Below are positions 61,592 to 64,000 of a stretch of DNA of 64,000 nucleotides, one piece after another. The stretch comes from Deltaproteobacteria bacterium (GTDB lineage Bacteria > Myxococcota_A > UBA9160 > UBA4427). Under the pieces are notes generated by a model that saw only the letters and a program-made list of their open reading frames with translations, was not told where the DNA came from and did not search any database. Positions within the stretch are counted from its first letter, which is position 1. Every line of letters starts with the position of its first letter. A program made the position numbers and the translations under genes. The stretch spans positions 1-64,000 of the forward strand of contig JAJDAO010000051.1 in NCBI GenBank assembly GCA_029261835.1, read 5' to 3'.

Positions 61592-62773
61592 ATGGCGACC
61601 CCCCCGCTCGATCGTATGGCGGACTTCGACCTCACGGACGAGCAGCGCCAAGTGCGCAGCGTCGTGAGGGACTTTGCCGAGAAGGAGATCCTGCCCTTCG
61701 TCGAAGAGCACGAGCAGGCCGGGCGCTACCCGCTCGAGCTGATCGAGAAGCTCGTGCCCATGGGCCTGATGGGTCCCATGATCCCGGAGCGCTACGGCGG
61801 CTCGTTCGGTGACGTGGTGAGCTACGGCGTGATCTGCGAGGAGCTGGCTCGCGTCGACTGGGTGGTGGCCTCGGTGGTGTCGGTGAGCAACTCGCTGTGC
61901 GCCGGCTCGATCCTGAAGTTCGGAAGCGAAGCCCAGAAGGAGCATTGGTTGCCCGGCATCGCCCGTGGCGAGATCATCTGCTCCGCCTGCCTCACCGAGC
62001 CCGGCGGCGGCACCGACCTTGGCAACATGCAGACCCTCGCCACGCGGGCGGAGGGTGGCTGGCGCTTGACCGGCACCAAGACCTTCATCTCGCATGCCGC
62101 TCATGCGGGCCTCTTCTTCGTGGTCGCGAGCGTCGACCGCGACCAGAAGCACAGGGGCGTGACGGCGTTTCTCGTCGACCCGCATCGGACCGAGGGAATC
62201 ACCATCAGCGACTTTCCGATGCGGACACTCAAACGCGACAACCTGGCCGAGGTGCACTTCGAGGATGCCTTCGTGCCGGACGACGCGCTACTGGGCGAGC
62301 CGCGCAAGGGCTTCCCCATCCTGGGCTCCGCGCTCGACACCGGTCGTTTCTCCGTGGCGGCGCGCTGCGTCGGCCAGGCTCAGCGCTGTCTCGACCTGGC
62401 CATCCCCTACGCGATGGAGCGCGAGGCGTTTGGTCACCGGATTGGCGAATTCCAGATGATCCAGCAGAAGATCGCCGACATGGTGTGCCGCACCGAGCAG
62501 GCGCGGCTGCTCGTCTACCGCCTGGGCCGCATGAAGGACGCCGGCATCCCGCGCGCCAGCATGGAGAGCTCGCTCGCGAAGCTCTGTGCCAGCCAGGCCG
62601 CGGTCAAGAACGCGCTCGACGGCATGCAGATCTTCGGCGGCTATTCATGCGCGCAGGAGTACGAGATCGGCCGCCTGCTGATGGAGGCCAAGGCGCTGGA
62701 GTTCGGCGAGGGAACGAGCGAGCTTCACAGCCGGCTGATCGCCGAGTTCGCACTCGGCATTCGCAAACAATGA
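61592..62773 (+). CDS. Acyl-CoA dehydrogenase
   Basis: The protein is 393 residues, of normal size, with the FAD-dependent family blocks: ACLTEPGGGTDLGNMQT, TGTKTFISHA, DTGRFSVAARCVGQAQ and the C-terminal IFGGYSCAQEYEIGRLLMEAKALEFGEGTSELH (split by helix), where the EGTSE glutamate is the usual catalytic base position. It makes a trans-2 double bond in an acyl-CoA. The chain-length preference is unclear. The ATG at 61592 is 28 bases before pyrE on the same strand at its 3' end. Confidence 0.93.
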   Translation: MATPPLDRMADFDLTDEQRQVRSVVRDFAEKEILPFVEEHEQAGRYPLELIEKLVPMGLMGPMIPERYGGSFGDVVSYGVICEELARVDWVVASVVSVSNSLCAGSILKFGSEAQKEHWLPGIARGEIICSACLTEPGGGTDLGNMQTLATRAEGGWRLTGTKTFISHAAHAGLFFVVASVDRDQKHRGVTAFLVDPHRTEGITISDFPMRTLKRDNLAEVHFEDAFVPDDALLGEPRKGFPILGSALDTGRFSVAARCVGQAQRCLDLAIPYAMEREAFGHRIGEFQMIQQKIADMVCRTEQARLLVYRLGRMKDAGIPRASMESSLAKLCASQAAVKNALDGMQIFGGYSCAQEYEIGRLLMEAKALEFGEGTSELHSRLIAEFALGIRKQ

Positions 62774-62800
62774 AGAGACGCCAGGAGGACGGGCCGCGTC

Positions 62801-63361
62801 ATGAGTGACAACGAGCGCGTACGCCAGAAGCTCCTCGAGCTGATTCTCGAGGTCTCGTTCGAGCGGCGCGAGGTAACGCTCGCCAGTGGCAGAAAGAGCG
62901 ATTTCTACCTCGACCTGCGCCAAACCCTGATGCGCCCGGACGGCGTCGGACTCGCGGGAGTGCTGATGCTCGGGCGGCTGCAGCAGGGTGTGGCGGTCCA
63001 AGCGGTCGGGGGCATGGCGGTCGGCGCCGTGCCGCTCGTCTCGGCCGTGCTGGCCGCCGCCGGGCGCGACGAGCGAAGCCGCGATCTGGTCGGCTTCTTC
63101 GTGCGCAAACAGCCGAAGGGACATGGCCTCGCTCGCCAGATCGAAGGGGCCTTCTCCGAAGGGCAGACGGTGGCGCTGGTGGAGGACACCACCACCACCG
63201 GCGGCTCGACACTCGACGCTGTCGAGATCGTCGAGGCCGCGGGCGGCAAGGTCGCCCGCGTCCTGTGCCTGGTCGATCGCGGCGAAGGAGCGGCCGAGGC
63301 GTTCGCCGAGCGGGGGCTGACGCTCGAAGCGCTCTTCGGGCGGAGTGACCTGCCGTTGTAG
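62801..63361 (+). CDS. pyrE: Orotate phosphoribosyltransferase
   Basis: The protein is 186 residues. The PRPP motif VALVEDTTTTGGSTLDAVE is near residue 124, with FVRKQPKGHGLARQIEG (catalytic loop) and GRKSDFYLDLRQT before it. It makes orotidine monophosphate, the substrate of PyrF. The ATG follows an AGGAGG site at longish spacing after the acyl-CoA dehydrogenase gene, with which it is probably cotranscribed. Confidence 0.95.
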   Translation: MSDNERVRQKLLELILEVSFERREVTLASGRKSDFYLDLRQTLMRPDGVGLAGVLMLGRLQQGVAVQAVGGMAVGAVPLVSAVLAAAGRDERSRDLVGFFVRKQPKGHGLARQIEGAFSEGQTVALVEDTTTTGGSTLDAVEIVEAAGGKVARVLCLVDRGEGAAEAFAERGLTLEALFGRSDLPL

Positions 63362-63463
63362 CGGGCTGCGCTGGCTTGCGCGGGGTGGTGGCGATATCCT
63401 CGCCGCCTCACCCCTCCCGAGCGCCCCCTTCCCGAGCGGCGCGCCGCTGCACCGGAGCCCGCG

Positions 63464-64000
63464 GTGAGCCACCCCAGCGAGGCCGGCCACCGGCCGCCGC
63501 GTCTGCTCGATCGGGTTCGCGCCACGCTGCGCGTCCGGCACTACAGCCTTCGCACCGAGCAGGCCTATGTCGGCTGGATCCGCCGCTACATCCACTTCCA
63601 CGGTCTGCGTCATCCCAACGAGCTGGGGAGCAGCGCCGTGGTGGAGTTTCTCTCCGACCTCGCGGTGCGGGGCCGCGTCGCGGCGTCGACGCAGAACCAG
63701 GCCCTGGCGGCTCTGCTCTTCCTCTACCGCGAGGTATTGGGGCGCGAACTCGAAGGCCTGGGGAACGCGGTTCGTGCGCGGGCTCCGCGCCGCCTTCCGG
63801 TCGTCCTATCGAGAGACGAAGTCAGGAGGCTGTTGGCGCAGATGAACGACCCCGAGGCGCTCGTCGCCGCGGTCCTCTACGGGGCCGGGCTGCGGCTGCT
63901 CGAATGCCTCCGGCTACGGGTGAAGGACATCGAGATGGAACGCCGGCAGATCACTGTTCGGCAGGGGAAGGGCAACCGCGATCGGGCATGCCCCCTGCCC
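63464..64000 (+). CDS. intI: Integron-integrase-like tyrosine recombinase (partial, runs off the edge)
   Basis: The 179 codons seen contain the SAM-like N-terminal domain: [39 protein letters not shown] is highly like integron integrases, and [20 protein letters not shown] follows. Then come [15 protein letters not shown] and the first catalytic Arg in [16 protein letters not shown], and [14 protein letters not shown] at the edge. The IntI-specific insert, HxxR and Tyr lie beyond the window. The GTG at 63464 has GGAG upstream. The 100 bases before it show no clear attI site, so this could be a lone or reverse-oriented integrase. Confidence 0.85.
   Translation, partial: MSHPSEAGHRPPRLLDRVRATLRVRHYSLRTEQAYVGWIRRYIHFHGLRHPNELGSSAVVEFLSDLAVRGRVAASTQNQALAALLFLYREVLGRELEGLGNAVRARAPRRLPVVLSRDEVRRLLAQMNDPEALVAAVLYGAGLRLLECLRLRVKDIEMERRQITVRQGKGNRDRACPLP

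Noticed and set aside
61367..62257. Long minus-strand frame upstream of the 40-residue basic gene
   Set aside because: It is antisense to the acyl-CoA dehydrogenase gene; only the final 40 codons have independent support.

Overview
The window is GC-rich DNA (about two thirds G+C by eye) with dense genes, many GTG starts and frequent 1-14 base overlaps between neighbours. A Pal-type OmpA lipoprotein, several lipobox proteins, an LpxL-type acyltransferase and FabA/FabB-style lipid enzymes point to a Gram-negative bacterium. The mix of F420 precursor genes (cofG, cofH), a single-chain eukaryote-like biotin carboxylase/carboxyltransferase, hybrid kinases and a diguanylate cyclase suggests an uncultured deltaproteobacterial-type lineage (Myxococcota or Binatota-like). 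This placement is an inference. No rRNA, tRNA or CRISPR array was seen.

Layout. 1-6.4 kb: part of a foldback element, a PAS response regulator, small housekeeping genes (DUF4079-like membrane protein, CinA-like, CbiX-like, Nudix), a CLC chloride protein with CBS and TrkA-C domains, and a CcmI-like lipoprotein. 6.4-8.7 kb: a TPP riboswitch ahead of thiC. 9-14.4 kb: a small unknown gene with a possible structured RNA before it, a YgjP-type metalloprotease, a divergent DnaA, and convergent cofG-cofH. 14.8-17.3 kb: a GGDEF protein and an SH3 lipoprotein. 17.3-30.4 kb (minus strand): a compact lipid operon, in transcription order fabH-fabA-fabG-fabZ-fabF-ACP-plsC-like-PPTase-giant acyl-CoA carboxylase-folB-LpxL-like. 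30.7-37 kb: DinG with exonuclease domain, a TPP-dependent lyase, Pal and a TPR lipoprotein. 37-43.2 kb: MFS protein, ThiI-rhodanese, a sigma-factor remnant, hydrolase, SRPBCC protein and SppA. 43.7-46.6 kb: histidine kinase plus NtrC-type regulator. 46.7-49.5 kb: ABC transporter, a complete foldback (MITE-like) element and aroC. 49.6-58.5 kb: DUF4870, DTW, SDRs, NarL-type regulator, hybrid kinase, MBL hydrolase, EVE protein, nitroreductase. 58.5-63.4 kb: RNase HI, Tgt, PyrF, a 40-residue basic protein, acyl-CoA dehydrogenase, PyrE. The right edge cuts an integron-integrase-like tyrosine recombinase.

The most coherent system is the lipid operon. It encodes malonyl-CoA supply (carboxylase), carrier protein, carrier activation (PPTase), initiation and elongation synthases, ketoreductase, two dehydratases (FabA and FabZ) and an acyltransferase outlet. 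It has no recognisable FabD or enoyl reductase, so either housekeeping copies elsewhere complete it or its product is incompletely reduced. Other points worth checking are the paired foldback elements that supply stop codons to their neighbours, a DnaA lacking the usual arginine finger, and the integrase at the edge.
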